Both the position numbers and the translations under genes were made by a program. The notes under the pieces are model-generated. The model was not told the origin of the DNA. It did not search any database and worked only from the letters and a program-made list of their open reading frames with translations. DNA of 64,000 bases from Rostrohypoxylon terebratum (taxonomy: Eukaryota; Ascomycota; Sordariomycetes; Xylariales; Hypoxylaceae), in assembly GCA_022497145.1 (NCBI GenBank), contig MU385868.1, positions 1 through 64,000 on the forward strand, read 5' to 3'. Positions 33,303 to 44,012 of the stretch are shown here, piece after piece (the stretch's first letter is position 1; every line of letters starts with the position of its first letter).

Positions 33303-36300
33303 ATGTATAACCAACATAAGATAATGAGGAGGCTACTCGGCCGACAGAACGTCGACGCTCCCAACGATGCAAATCTCGGTGTTACCAGCTCGCCAGCTGC
33401 CCAATCATACCGACCTAGTGCTTCTCAGGATGCCATATACCCTTCCGTCGTACCCATAGCTTGTCTCGATAGATCTGTTGACGGTCATACTGCCATCCTA
33501 GGCGGTCGCCACGTCCTGAAAACGGTCCACTTCGATGGACTACGCATAAGGGATGGTGTGGATATACGTTCCATCATTACCGCGCAGTTTGCGAACAAGA
33601 CGAGCGCCGCCAGTGTAGCGTCAGACCAATTATCGATTAAAGACGTCAAGCTAGCATCAAACCATGGAAACGATCTCACCGCATTTACCGCGTGCGCTAA
33701 CGGAAAGATATTTATGTACGATATAACTCGCCTGGGTATGGGAGCCGGTCTCGAATTTATTCAAACTAGGGAAGATTCGCGACAGGTCAACGCCCTAGAT
33801 TTCAACCCTCATAGAGGAACATGGCTATTGTCAGGAGGCCAGGATGGGACAGTGCGCTGTTTCGACGTGAAAGCCCCCGTACCTGGACGAAGTGGCCCAA
33901 CATTCCGGACCTTCCAAGCCTTCCGCTGCAATGCCGACGGGATCAGTGACGTAAAATGGTCGCCCAAGGATGGCATGATGTTCGCCTGTGCTACCGATTC
34001 CGGTGTTGTGTTGAAGTGGGATATCCGGAAAGCCACGGCCCCTCTTTTGAAGATCAATGCCCATGATACTCAGAAAGGGGTTACCTCCATCTCGTGGCAT
34101 GCTGATGGTGACCACTTGATTAGTGCTGGTCTGGATAGTAAATGCTATGTCTGGGACCTATCTAAGAATGCAGAGAAGAGGCAAAAACCAAAATATACAA
34201 TCAACGCTCCGGCACCCGTGACAACCGTGGCGTGGCGACCCGGTCTTTGGTCAGCCACTGCCCAGGGACGACGAGCTGCACAGATCGCCGTCACTTACGA
34301 CGAAGGCGGCCATACCAAAAAGAACGGTATCAGCGCAGTGCACATTTGGGACCTGGCACGCCCGACAATGCCATACAAGGAGATAGATATATTTGATAAC
34401 TCGCCCAATACCTTGCTCTGGCACGATCAGGACCTGCTATGGACTGCTGGCCCCGACGGCTTCTCCCAATGCGATGTCGCATTTGCCCCTAAGGTTATAG
34501 ACCGCCAGCCATTGTCAAGCGTGGCATTTTCTGCTCGCGGAGAAGCACTCATGTTCCTTGAAGAGAGGGTACATGTACCTCGTCCACGTCCAACGATATT
34601 AGCGCACCAGGGACTTGCTACATCATCATATAGCTCTAGTCCTACTGGTCAAGTGCTCAGCATCAGCCGTAGCGACTCGGAAGAAGACGTGATTGGAAGT
34701 TTCCTTGGCACACGACGACGTCCAGCCGACAAGCGTCGGACAACTCCCAGGCCAGCCAATTCTTTGAGTACAACACCTCCTTCTGGTTCTGGAATTGAGG
34801 ATCAAGTGATTCCTTTAGACCAGGCGATGAAGGTGACTGGCCCATTCAGGCCACATCAAGTCATGGCCATTGGCCAAATTCCCGCCGCCCCCACATTAAA
34901 CTTGTACCCTTTTCTATCTAGACATTACCTTGAGATTCTCGAGCGGGATCTTCCATTTAGAGAAGGCCAAAAGCCGTTGAATGAAAGGGTGACTGGAATT
35001 ATTGAGCAATATGCGCGAGCTTCTGAAAGCGTCAGCCAATTCCGACTGGCACAGACATGGCGTATATTATCTTATGCCATCAGCTTGCTTCTGTCTCGAA
35101 GGTCTCAATACCATCTCGAACAACGCCTAATTCGCCGTGACAACCCAATTCTAACTATCAATGAAGCTTCTCCTGAAAGTAAATCGGCGCTCACTAAAGC
35201 GCCAATGTCACCACGTCTAAACATGAATGGGGAAGAAACACCGACGAAGCCACCATCTATGACCTCTCTTGAAAGTCGACAAACTCCAGCAAGGTCGCTG
35301 CTTGGCGAAGAAATGGATAGCGAATCTAATGTACCTACGCCATTAGCTCGGCCGGTTAAGGAGGATAGCAGCGATTACCATCCGCATGCTAGCGGAAGGA
35401 CACTGACTCCGGTCTTCGAAATTGGAAGCTTCAACTTGCCGCCCGGTGTGCTCCCAGAGCATGCCAGTCCACGGAAACGACTTAACTCGAGCACACTTTC
35501 GACGATAAGCCAAGAAAGTCAGAGATCAAGCACGGATGGATACGACTTCTGGGATCTGGAGGCCGTTGCAAATATTCCTAGACTCATTGACGTTCCATGG
35601 AAGAGGGATTCGATCATGGATTACCAAGGACCAGGTTCTCCAAGCAGACGAAAACCTATTATCAGACAGGATTCGGAAGAAAGCTACGGTCAATTGTTCT
35701 CTATATCGGATAGTAGTAGACAGACGTCTATCCTTGCCGGTTCATCTAGCGAAAGTGCCCGTCGATTGGCCAGGAGGATAGAACTAAACAGGAGAGAGTC
35801 GGAAGACATAGAGACAGAATACGGTAGCAGAATTAGGGGTCAGCCGATCTTAGAGTCACCCGAAAATACTCCGAGGTATCCTATGCGACAACGAATCGTG
35901 CGACAGGGTTCGGACACTATGACGGAAGAGTTGAAGATAACCCAAGCGTCTACTGATACTATGGATAGCGATCCACTTGATCAAATCGACGAACATCCGT
36001 CCTTGGAGTACTCGAGCTCAGACCCTGCTTTAAGGTTAAAACTACCCCAGCAGCACCTTGCGATCGACCAGCCTGAAGATCACCCATCGCCACATATTAC
36101 GGAAACTGATTTTCTCCCGTGGCAAGACGACCCGCCCTATCCCCATCCTCTGGCAAGCAAAGATAGTACAAAGATACATGTTCCCGCCATTAATCCATAC
36201 GACGTACTCTCGCGTGCCCTATCCTTCGAAGCTAAACACTCTGCTCTCAACGCATCCGCTATTATTCTACTCCTTAAACCTCTTGTCCCAGATGACGTAA

Positions 36301-37355
36301 TCGACCCCCATCAAGCAGCCGCAATTATTCGTCACCATCATAGCCGGCTCATGGGAATGAAGCTATTCGTTGAAGCGGCACTACTACGTAACCTGTGCGT
36401 CCGCGGATGGCCGGACGGCCTCGAGCTTTGGGGCGACAACTACACGGCCGTGTTCGCACCAGCACAGGATAGGGTCTCCGCAGCTTTTTCGTGCGCGCAG
36501 TGCCATAAACCGCGCGAGATTGATAGGTCAAAGGTAGACGGTCCTGGTATCTGGAAGTGCGAGCGTTGTCGCGTCGTCATGGCGCCATGTGCGGTATGCG
36601 GGCACCGAGATGCAACGGCAGACGCAGTTCCCGTCAGACAAGGCCTCATAACAGCAGCGGCCGACGAACCGATCCTATCCTCATGGTGGTACTGTCCGGG
36701 CTGCTCTCACGGCGGCCACGCAAACTGCCTCCAAGACTGGCACGCGCCCATCGCCCCAACAACGCCAGCCGTACCTACGACATCCACGCCCAACCCCCCC
36801 ATCTTCGCCATCGACGCGCCCTTCCCCGAAACCGAAAGCGACGGCTGCTGCCCCTTCGACGGGTGCGGGCACGCGTGCCTCCCCGGCAAATGGCGCAACG
36901 AGAGCAGCGCCGCGCGCACGGAGGAACTCGGCCGCGTCGTCCGCGAACACACCCGCGGCAGCGTGTCCAGCGTCAAACGCGGCTCCGGCCCCAGCTCCGT
37001 CAAGGAACGGAAAAATAGCAACGCCGCTGCTAATGCTGCTGCCGCTTCGTCTATCGCCGCGAATACCACGCACGCGATCCGCGGGGACGCCATCGAGGTC
37101 CCGCAGAGTAGGGCCGTGGAGAGCGTCCGCGAGACGCTCTCGGCCGCGGATGCGGGAGCGGGCGCGGTTAGCGCTGGGAGCGGGAGCGGGGGGAGTAATG
37201 GGGGAGGGGGAGGCGGGGGAGGCGGGGGCTTGCTCTCGAGTATCCTGAGCTCGAGTCCCGGACGCGCGGCCGCGAACGCGGTTATTGGGAGCGGGTCTGA
37301 GAGGCGGAAGAGTGTTAAGTTTGCGGGTACGCCGGGGAGTGCGGATAGGAGATAG
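33303..37355 (+). CDS. rtc1: WDR24/Sea2 (Rtc1) homologue, SEA/GATOR2 complex subunit
   Basis: Single exon, 1350 residues, ATG at 33303. An N-terminal WD40 propeller is visible from repeated GTVRCFDVK, GVVLKWDIRK, KCYVWDLSK and VHIWDLA units with preceding GH/SxD signatures. A long Ser/Pro-rich linker follows. The C-terminus has a helical region and a Cys/His-rich RING-like module: CAQCHKPREI, then KCERCRVVMAPCAVCGHRD, then WWYCPGCSHGGHANCLQDWH, then GCCPFDGCGHACLPGKW. The order WD40-linker-zinc module is that of WDR24/Sea2 (yeast Rtc1). Family knowledge: the SEA/GATOR2 complex at the vacuole relays amino-acid status to TORC1. The tail is a Gly/Ser run of about 30 residues and is GC-rich at DNA level. 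Confidence 0.92.
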   Translation: MYNQHKIMRRLLGRQNVDAPNDANLGVTSSPAAQSYRPSASQDAIYPSVVPIACLDRSVDGHTAILGGRHVLKTVHFDGLRIRDGVDIRSIITAQFANKTSAASVASDQLSIKDVKLASNHGNDLTAFTACANGKIFMYDITRLGMGAGLEFIQTREDSRQVNALDFNPHRGTWLLSGGQDGTVRCFDVKAPVPGRSGPTFRTFQAFRCNADGISDVKWSPKDGMMFACATDSGVVLKWDIRKATAPLLKINAHDTQKGVTSISWHADGDHLISAGLDSKCYVWDLSKNAEKRQKPKYTINAPAPVTTVAWRPGLWSATAQGRRAAQIAVTYDEGGHTKKNGISAVHIWDLARPTMPYKEIDIFDNSPNTLLWHDQDLLWTAGPDGFSQCDVAFAPKVIDRQPLSSVAFSARGEALMFLEERVHVPRPRPTILAHQGLATSSYSSSPTGQVLSISRSDSEEDVIGSFLGTRRRPADKRRTTPRPANSLSTTPPSGSGIEDQVIPLDQAMKVTGPFRPHQVMAIGQIPAAPTLNLYPFLSRHYLEILERDLPFREGQKPLNERVTGIIEQYARASESVSQFRLAQTWRILSYAISLLLSRRSQYHLEQRLIRRDNPILTINEASPESKSALTKAPMSPRLNMNGEETPTKPPSMTSLESRQTPARSLLGEEMDSESNVPTPLARPVKEDSSDYHPHASGRTLTPVFEIGSFNLPPGVLPEHASPRKRLNSSTLSTISQESQRSSTDGYDFWDLEAVANIPRLIDVPWKRDSIMDYQGPGSPSRRKPIIRQDSEESYGQLFSISDSSRQTSILAGSSSESARRLARRIELNRRESEDIETEYGSRIRGQPILESPENTPRYPMRQRIVRQGSDTMTEELKITQASTDTMDSDPLDQIDEHPSLEYSSSDPALRLKLPQQHLAIDQPEDHPSPHITETDFLPWQDDPPYPHPLASKDSTKIHVPAINPYDVLSRALSFEAKHSALNASAIILLLKPLVPDDVIDPHQAAAIIRHHHSRLMGMKLFVEAALLRNLCVRGWPDGLELWGDNYTAVFAPAQDRVSAAFSCAQCHKPREIDRSKVDGPGIWKCERCRVVMAPCAVCGHRDATADAVPVRQGLITAAADEPILSSWWYCPGCSHGGHANCLQDWHAPIAPTTPAVPTTSTPNPPIFAIDAPFPETESDGCCPFDGCGHACLPGKWRNESSAARTEELGRVVREHTRGSVSSVKRGSGPSSVKERKNSNAAANAAAASSIAANTTHAIRGDAIEVPQSRAVESVRETLSAADAGAGAVSAGSGSGGSNGGGGGGGGGGLLSSILSSSPGRAAANAVIGSGSERRKSVKFAGTPGSADRR

Positions 37356-38051
37356 AGTGGAGTGGGTGGTGGTTGGGAAGAGGGGGGCGTGCGTATATAT
37401 TAGTTTGAAATCGGGGTATGTACCAAGTTCTAAGACATTACCTAGGTATGGATGGGATGGGTTGGGGGTAAGTGGGGGATACGGAGTCTGCATTATCTGG
37501 GCGGCGGTGCATTGCATTATACTACTCACTACATATTACCTACATTACACTATTAGCATTACTCGGGTTGGTTGCATGGGGAGAACGAGGGAAGCTTTGA
37601 GGCTTCGTCAGTGTGTGGTGGTTCAGGTTCGCTTCTTATACCCTGGGGATGCTTAGATGACGCGGGTTCGAGCCCGGATGTCGTCTGGATAGGTGCTTGT
37701 TTGTCGGGTTGTATGATTAGTAGAAGAGAGGAATTCGGTGTGTGCCTACTGATAGGTGTTTTAGACAAGTAAAGCTCGAGTTAATGAATCAATCACAATG
37801 GAAATCGTGTTTGGTTTTAGGGAAATACGTGTATCACATAATAAGATAACTCCGCGGAAAATAGGCAGTAAGTTCAATTATAGTCCTCCGTCTAAGACAG
37901 TTCTTGCTCCCTCTCCTTCCGTAGCTTCTCTCCTCTCTAAGGGGTATCTCATTCAGTTCACTATGTACTTCGTATCTTGTAATCCTCCTACTTTTAATCT
38001 TAACTCGCATCGCATGTGGAAGTGTCCTTCTAGCAGCAGACACGTAGCCTC
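37356..38051. other. intergenic between converging genes, with B-box sequence
   Basis: Between the 3' ends of the WDR24-like and Vps38-like genes. A B-box-like GGTTCGAGCC lies at 37665-37674 inside CGGG-TTCGAG-CCCG pairing, about 50 nt after a weak A-box-like TGTGGTGGTTCAGG, suggesting another tRNA relic. No protein gene is seen. Confidence 0.45.
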
Positions 38052-39962
38052 TCAACCATGCGCGCCGACGTTCTCTCTCATCCCCTTCGTTCTCAGCGTA
38101 AGTTTCATGTCGCCCTCGTCAAATGGGAGACCTATTTTCCCCACACTTGGTAGACCGGATGGTCCGCCAGCGGCATTACCATTACCATTACCATTGCCAT
38201 TGGCCTCACCATCGCTCTTCCTCTCCCTACTCGCGCTTCGTCCAGCACCAGGCCCGGAAGCAGCTGTCGGATTAAGCAAAGCGCCAGCTCCAGTCCCAGC
38301 AACCTTCCCCATCAACGCATCTCTCTGCCTTCCGCCGTGAGCCTCACTATCCGCACTCCCAGGCCTACTCCTACTCCCCGCGGTACTGACACTCGCCCCA
38401 TCATCCGCCACACTCCGTCCCTTCATCCGTCCCGCCCACAAACCCCTAACACCACCCCTCTTCCGCTCAGGGACCTCATCGCGGCCCGCGCTGCAGACGT
38501 ACAGCAAGTACTTCAGATTCGGGAGCGTGTGTCTAATATCCACGACCTTGAGCCCGGCGGACACGCACAACGTCTCGATATCCTTATTCAGCAGGAACCA
38601 CGCGTAGTCGAAGCGGTACTGCGCCGTAGCCCCGCCGCGTAGGAAGAGCGGGAACTCGCGCTGCGAGTCGGGGAGCAGGGAGATGTCGTCTCGGATGCTG
38701 CTGCGTGAGCCGAAGGGGGAGACTGGGTATGGGAGTGGGACGGAGAGGTAGAATTGTAACGCGTGCGTGAGCTGCGCGACGAAGCCGAGGGCGGCGGATA
38801 GCGAGTCCTCTGTTGCTGAGGAGACTGTGGGGTCGTAGTCCGTGTTTGGGAGCGGGACGCCGCATATTTGGAAGGAGAGCGCGGCGCCGGAAGGGCTCGG
38901 CACGATTGGGAAGATGTGTGCTAGATCCTCGCATATGCGACGCCGTTGTCCGTGGATCGTCTCCCGTGTAGACGTCAGTGAGGCAAGTGAAGCCGGGAGC
39001 TTGGACTGCGCGTGCTTGACGTCTTCGGCAGCCTTGGTTTGTGCGATGCGACCTTCTTGGATGGCTGTGCGGCGGGCTGCGATTGAGGCTTGGAGGTCCG
39101 CGCGCCGGGTTTGTGCGGCGCGGAGAGCGCGGGTCTGGGCGGTGACGTATTTCGAGGCGAGCGAGGCGGATTCTTGGGCTTGCGGGACGGTATCGGGGGG
39201 TGTATGTTCGAGTATCGAGTTTATCTGCGCGGTTAGAGCTTCTCGGGTAGCTAGAGCGTCTTGGATGGAGTTATCGAGGTTGGAGAGCTTCATCAGCGCG
39301 TTGTAGGAGGAGGTTGGTAGAGCAGGTGCTTGTTTGGGCTCGGGTCGTTTGCTCGAGAGCTCGAAGGAGTAAATGCCGTCGATAAGGTGGAATACGAGGC
39401 AATTTGGTGGAAATTGATAGTTTTGCAAACTGCCGAGGTAGTTCAAAGAGCGAAGGTCGACATTTTGGGTAAGTAGTAAGCTCCAGGAGAGCTGCCTCTT
39501 AGCCCATATCTTCAGTACGAATTGTGATTTTCTTGTGATCGATGGCCCGGCTTGGGACAGGTCAAAGAAGCGGAAATTGAAGTTGATAGCTCGTTCTATT
39601 ACTTCACTGATGTATAACGGGTCTTCTTTCGCTCCCTCGCAATGCAGCGAGAAGAACACGTCGGCGGTTCTACCCTCGATTGTGTATTCTAGTTGCTTTT
39701 GGCGCGTGATATTGTTCGCACCAGCGAGGGTTGTGGTGCTACGAAGGCGAGCATTTGATTTTGTCGTATTTATTAAGCTCTCTGAAGAGTGGGCATGGTG
39801 AAGTAAGTATGACGGCGATGGGCCGTCGTGTAGGGCTTGAGATTTGGTTGAAGGGAGGTCGGCTTCGAGATCGTCGGCAGCTCTACCGTGGGGGCGGGTA
39901 AAACTCAGGTTTCGAAGATAGATTCCTTGAAGATGCCTAAGACGCCTATTCTGTGGCAGCAT
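38052..39962 (-). CDS. vps38: Vps38/UVRAG homologue (Atg14/UVRAG-like family)
   Basis: Single exon, 636 residues, ATG at 39962. The N-terminus LPQNRRLRHLQGIYLRNLSF is the characteristic start of fungal UVRAG-like proteins, followed by a C2-like part (PLYISEVIERAINFNFRFFD, then FVLKIWAKRQLSW). A coiled coil of about 130 residues follows (Ala/Arg/Gln-rich, from NSIQDALATREAL to RETIHGQRRRI). Then comes a UVRAG-like C-terminal domain (ALSFQICGVPLPN, then QYRFDYAWFLLNKDIETLC, then LPNLKYLLY). Family knowledge: this subunit directs the Vps34-Vps15-Vps30 PI3-kinase (complex II) to endosomes. The tail has Asn-Gly repeats encoded by an imperfect TTACCA/TTGCCA tract near 38183-38206. Confidence 0.88.
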   Translation of the reverse strand: MLPQNRRLRHLQGIYLRNLSFTRPHGRAADDLEADLPSTKSQALHDGPSPSYLLHHAHSSESLINTTKSNARLRSTTTLAGANNITRQKQLEYTIEGRTADVFFSLHCEGAKEDPLYISEVIERAINFNFRFFDLSQAGPSITRKSQFVLKIWAKRQLSWSLLLTQNVDLRSLNYLGSLQNYQFPPNCLVFHLIDGIYSFELSSKRPEPKQAPALPTSSYNALMKLSNLDNSIQDALATREALTAQINSILEHTPPDTVPQAQESASLASKYVTAQTRALRAAQTRRADLQASIAARRTAIQEGRIAQTKAAEDVKHAQSKLPASLASLTSTRETIHGQRRRICEDLAHIFPIVPSPSGAALSFQICGVPLPNTDYDPTVSSATEDSLSAALGFVAQLTHALQFYLSVPLPYPVSPFGSRSSIRDDISLLPDSQREFPLFLRGGATAQYRFDYAWFLLNKDIETLCVSAGLKVVDIRHTLPNLKYLLYVCSAGRDEVPERKRGGVRGLWAGRMKGRSVADDGASVSTAGSRSRPGSADSEAHGGRQRDALMGKVAGTGAGALLNPTAASGPGAGRSASRERKSDGEANGNGNGNGNAAGGPSGLPSVGKIGLPFDEGDMKLTLRTKGMRENVGAHG

Positions 39963-40703
39963 TATGACGACGGCAATGATTGTAGTATTTTTGCTGCTGC
40001 GTGGGCAGCGAGCGCACGGGAAAGATCATGAGTGGATGGATGAAGATCGGAAGTTGATTATTTGGCGATGACGAATTGGCGCCGTGGGAACTATCAAGTT
40101 AGTACTAGGTAGTAGGAGGTAATAAATCAAGTTAAGGTTTGTTATTATTGTGGGTATTGTGGGTACCTCTGTACGACACGGCAGCACGGGTACGTACCAG
40201 GTACCAAATAAGGAGAAGGTGGGATGCTTAATAATTAGGTACCTACCCAGTACAACACTTCATACTTCATCTATAAGCCTCCAATCACCCTAACAGAAAA
40301 GAAAACAACTACTATCGTCGACTATGCCTTACTGTCCAAATATTTCACAATCATAGCTTGAATTTTAGGAATATGTCTCGCAACAGGCATGGCCCTCTCT
40401 AGGTAGCCCAGGTCTGCGTTGGGGTAAACCGGCCACCACTTGTAAGAGAAGTTGTGTTACCATCCTACCCAATCACCATCGCTAGCAAACGCCAGTATAC
40501 TCCGTGATATATGACATGTAGGTGGCGTAGTTGCAGCTTAGTGTGCCAATCAAACACACCAGAGGGGTAGACAGGCAGTGCACCCTAATTAAAACCAAAG
40601 CCTCGCTCTTGTCTGCTCTTTTTCTGTCTCCAATGATTTTTCAAACTACCATTCTCATTCTTAGAAACCCAGCATGTACGAGTACCATCATCAAACAGAA
40701 AAT
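39963..40703. other. intergenic
   Basis: About 0.7 kb between divergent genes, with no gene seen. TAGGTA-type words are frequent (for example 40100-40130 and 40190-40260). Confidence 0.55.
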
Positions 40704-42813
40704 ATGGCCGAACTCCTTGGGGTTGCAGCTAGCGGTATCACGATTGCATAGATCAGCGTTGAAGTCGGTAGCACTGTATTCAAGCTCAAAAACCTCTGGG
40801 ACGATGTGAATAACGTACCTGATGATATTGCCGACCTAATGGAGCAGATTGACTGCCTATCCTCAGTCACGTGGGAGGCCGAGAATAATCTTAGTCAAGA
40901 CTGCCTCCTATCACTTGTCTGGGACGAGCTGGCTTCCAAGTCAACTACCATATATTGTCGCAAAGCTCTCCAGAACCTCACAAGCATGATCGATGATTTA
41001 TATTACCAGATAAGCAATGCTAGAAAAGGCCGAAAAAAGATAGCTGCACTCAAGGTTCTATTGAAGAAGGATTTGCTCAAGAGACTAGAGAAACGCCTCG
41101 AAAACGCTGTCAGGATGTTAACATTAGCCCAACAGTCCCACCTCGTGTCAGTCTCACTCCAAATATCTAAATAGTCAGAACTAAATGTGATTCAGTGCTC
41201 TCATGCGTGTCCAACCGAACATAATCGTCGAGAGATTCACCACTCTTACGACTAGATTGAGCCAGACACAAATCCAGCCGAGCTCGGAATGTCCATCCGA
41301 CGACACAAAAGATGAACACGCCGTTTCAAATGAACACCAAGAATGCCCAAAGATATCGAGCATCGCTGCTCGGCCTCTCCGGGGCTTTTCAAGATTTACC
41401 GATCCTGTAAAACCTTCGCCTTCAAATCGCGTGGTCGTATTTCAACTCCCAAAATGGCTTTCACGACGAGCATGGGAATTTTACAGCATCAAGTCGTATG
41501 GCGCTTGGCAATACTATCTACGCTCTTACTCAACTATACCACCCGATAGCGAGATATTAAGATTGACGATACAAGGTAGTCCAAACGATATGCAGAAATT
41601 ATTTGATGCAAAATTGGCATCCCCTTATGATCGAGACCACAACGGGCGGACGTTACTTCATGTAAGGCGATGAATCAGATTCATAATATTGACGTTTATG
41701 CTAATATATTTAAAAATTCTTCCAGTGGGCAACCTGCAGCTGCAACTTTAGAGTTGTCAGATACCTAGTTACGGACGTTGGTCTAAATATAGCAGAAAAG
41801 GATGACGTTGGAAGGTAAGTTATAGGGGTGACATAGGGTTTTGATCGGGACTTTTTACTAATATATCTCTCACGCGCAGCTACCCAATGGATTATGCGAT
41901 TATATATAAGAAATGCACAGAAGATCTTACTGACACTATATTGTCGGATGAGACTCTCACACGAAATCTCTTTGTTTATCCTAGGTTGAACGACCTTGAT
42001 GAGGACATTGAGATAACACCAGAGCTATGCCTGGAATGCAACTGCCGCCAAGGCTATCAAGATCTAGAGCTATACAAAGCGCTGCTTCCAATCCAGTGCC
42101 CATCACATAAAAGCACCTCGCTAAAGTCTCGACTACGTACAGTGGATCTATTTTTATGCATGCCAGAATGCAGCATCGATGTGGTTCAATTGGCCCTGGA
42201 ACTACAATGGTACACTGACCCTCAGTCCATATATACCAGCGCGTCCGGTATTATTTCACTGACCTCAATCGCCTCCAGAATATGTCATTCGTATTTTCTT
42301 CAAGATCTGCAAAACTGGCTCTCGTTTATAGTCGATATAGTCAGACATACACCAAAACTTTCAGAGTTCTATGAATTTAATCATTGGAAATCCAAATCTT
42401 TCTCTTACCAAAAGACGAAGAGCACAGCGCTGATAATCTTGATCATCTGTCTTCTCTGGAATCCTACCTCAGTGTATTTGAAGTATCGCCATTTTTGTAA
42501 GATATTCCCTAAGGTGTTAGTCTCATGGCTCGAAGTACTGGAACAGGCGGGTATCGATTTGGTTGAGTACGGCCGCTGCGAATATGAGCTCTTCATCAGA
42601 TATGCAGAACGCTGTTTTGATGTTTCTGAGTCCTATTTAAGTGACAGACGGGAGCTGCCATTTTCTCACATATATCTGGTGGGATTTAAGTTCAACGAAA
42701 AACCAACAGATTGGGAATTCTATTGGGATGAGCCTACCGACGAGTTTGCTGGAGACTTTTGGGAGTTGGTCGAGGACCGACCGCTGCGTATTCCAGGATC
42801 TTGGGTCGATTGA
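40704..42813 (+). pseudogene. STAND-type N-terminal/ankyrin-like gene interrupted by one in-frame stop
   Basis: Four exons splice cleanly: 40704-41146, 41196-41661, 41726-41814 and 41880-42813 (introns 49, 64 and 65 nt; 643 residues plus stop). The start MAELLGVAASGITIA is that of the fungal N-terminal domain found on STAND and ankyrin proteins. Codon 16 (40749-40751) is TAG, where family members commonly have Gln (CAG); the frame then continues ISVEVGSTVFKLKNLWDDV. The first intron join restores LVALMRVQPNIIVERF. An ankyrin-like unit (DRDHNGRTLLHWA) spans exons 2 and 3. The long C-terminal region has no motif I recognise. A single C-to-T change in CpA context would explain the stop. Splicing it out would need a 30-nt intron, too short to be likely. 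A truncated product could start at Met 40839. Confidence 0.8.
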
Positions 42814-43227
42814 TCGCCTGTCACTCACTCCTCGGAACAAGCGAGAGTCTCCGATATTACGCAGGCGGGATCTACTCATCGCTGCGAGGATGATGAGACT
42901 ATGACGACGATGGCGATCTTTTCCTAGCATTTTGGGATTATATATCTGCGACGGCAATGAACCACATCGTCCATACTGAATCAGATAAACGTCATATTTG
43001 ATCGCCCATCAACGACTCTTTAGTTTTATAATACAGTTAAACCGGGCTTTATGTTGATAAGACTATCTGCATACGAGATTCAAAACTTAAGACGACAGTC
43101 GCCGACCCTTCTCATCATGCACACCCACACGACTCCTCTTGCGAACTTTCGGTAGTCTCGATTCTCTCGGATTCGTTTCGGACCGTACCCGGCGTTTTAG
43201 TTTCGTGCTTGATTCCTATCGTCTCAG
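42814..43227. other. intergenic between converging genes
   Basis: About 0.4 kb, no gene seen. Confidence 0.6.
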
Positions 43228-44012
43228 CTAACCAATATTCCCGCTACCAAACACATACATAAAAGTGAAGGTTGGCAGTGAAAAGGGGGGCATACGTACG
43301 CTCTACGCAGGTGCTCGGCCTGCTCTTCCGGAGACATGCCGTCTCCCCATCCCGGAGAATGGATCATATCGAGGAGCTCTTGGAGCTGTTCGGCTGCGGA
43401 CGAACTTCCGGGGCCGATTGATGGGGTTGGGCTTAGGCTCACACTTAGATGAAGGGAGTATATCTCTGAAGGTGGGAATTTCCCATTTGTTTCCGGGGGG
43501 AGAGTCTGGGGGTTTTCGGAGCTGAGATAGAGGGCGGAGTCGCCGGGTTTGAGGCCGAGAGCTCTTTGCTCGTGAGCTTGTGGGTCGCAACAATATCTTG
43601 TTAGAGGCAAGAGCTCGGCTTGAATATCTGGCGGAATATCTTTCTGTATTGAGATGAGAGCTCCATGACTTAGTAGAGGTAGAATGCTTGATATATTGTT
43701 CTCCGAGATGTTTCCGTCGTCTCTTTGATATTGTGGTCGAGTATCCAATGAAATATTCTGCGTCGATCCTGGAAAAGAGGGGATATCATACGAATACCTA
43801 TCAACGAGAGAGGTTAGAAGAACTTCAACCTAAAAGTTCCGGCGAGCAGGTGCTACGAAGGGTATGTCTCACAGCGCTTGCCCATCATCGCTCAGGCTTA
43901 TGACAGTATCACCAGGGGAATAATCCCGAAAGCAACGATCGCTTCCCACAATAATATGTCTGCCCTCCCCGACACCCTCGTACTCAATGTCGTCGAACTC
44001 GGCCATTCCCAT
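43228..44012 (-). CDS. unknown small spliced protein
   Basis: Three exons are inferred: 44012-43873, 43797-43300 and 43243-43228, giving 217 residues with all joins in frame. Intron 1 (75 nt) has a CTAAC branch site and GATAG acceptor; intron 2 (56 nt) runs GTACGT to GGTAG. The protein starts MGMAEFDDIEYEGVGEGRHI and continues IVGSDRCFRDYSPGDTVISL, SILPLLSHGALISIQKDIPP and ELLDMIHSPGWGDGMSPEEQ. It is soluble, with no signal peptide or membrane segment. A second in-frame ATG lies at 44006. I do not recognise a family. The last exon is very short, so the exact C-terminus is the weakest part of the model. Confidence 0.55.

Noticed and set aside
36681..37529. Minus-strand open frame of 282 codons
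   Set aside because: Antisense to the GC-rich end of the WDR24-like gene; low-complexity and Arg/Ala-rich.
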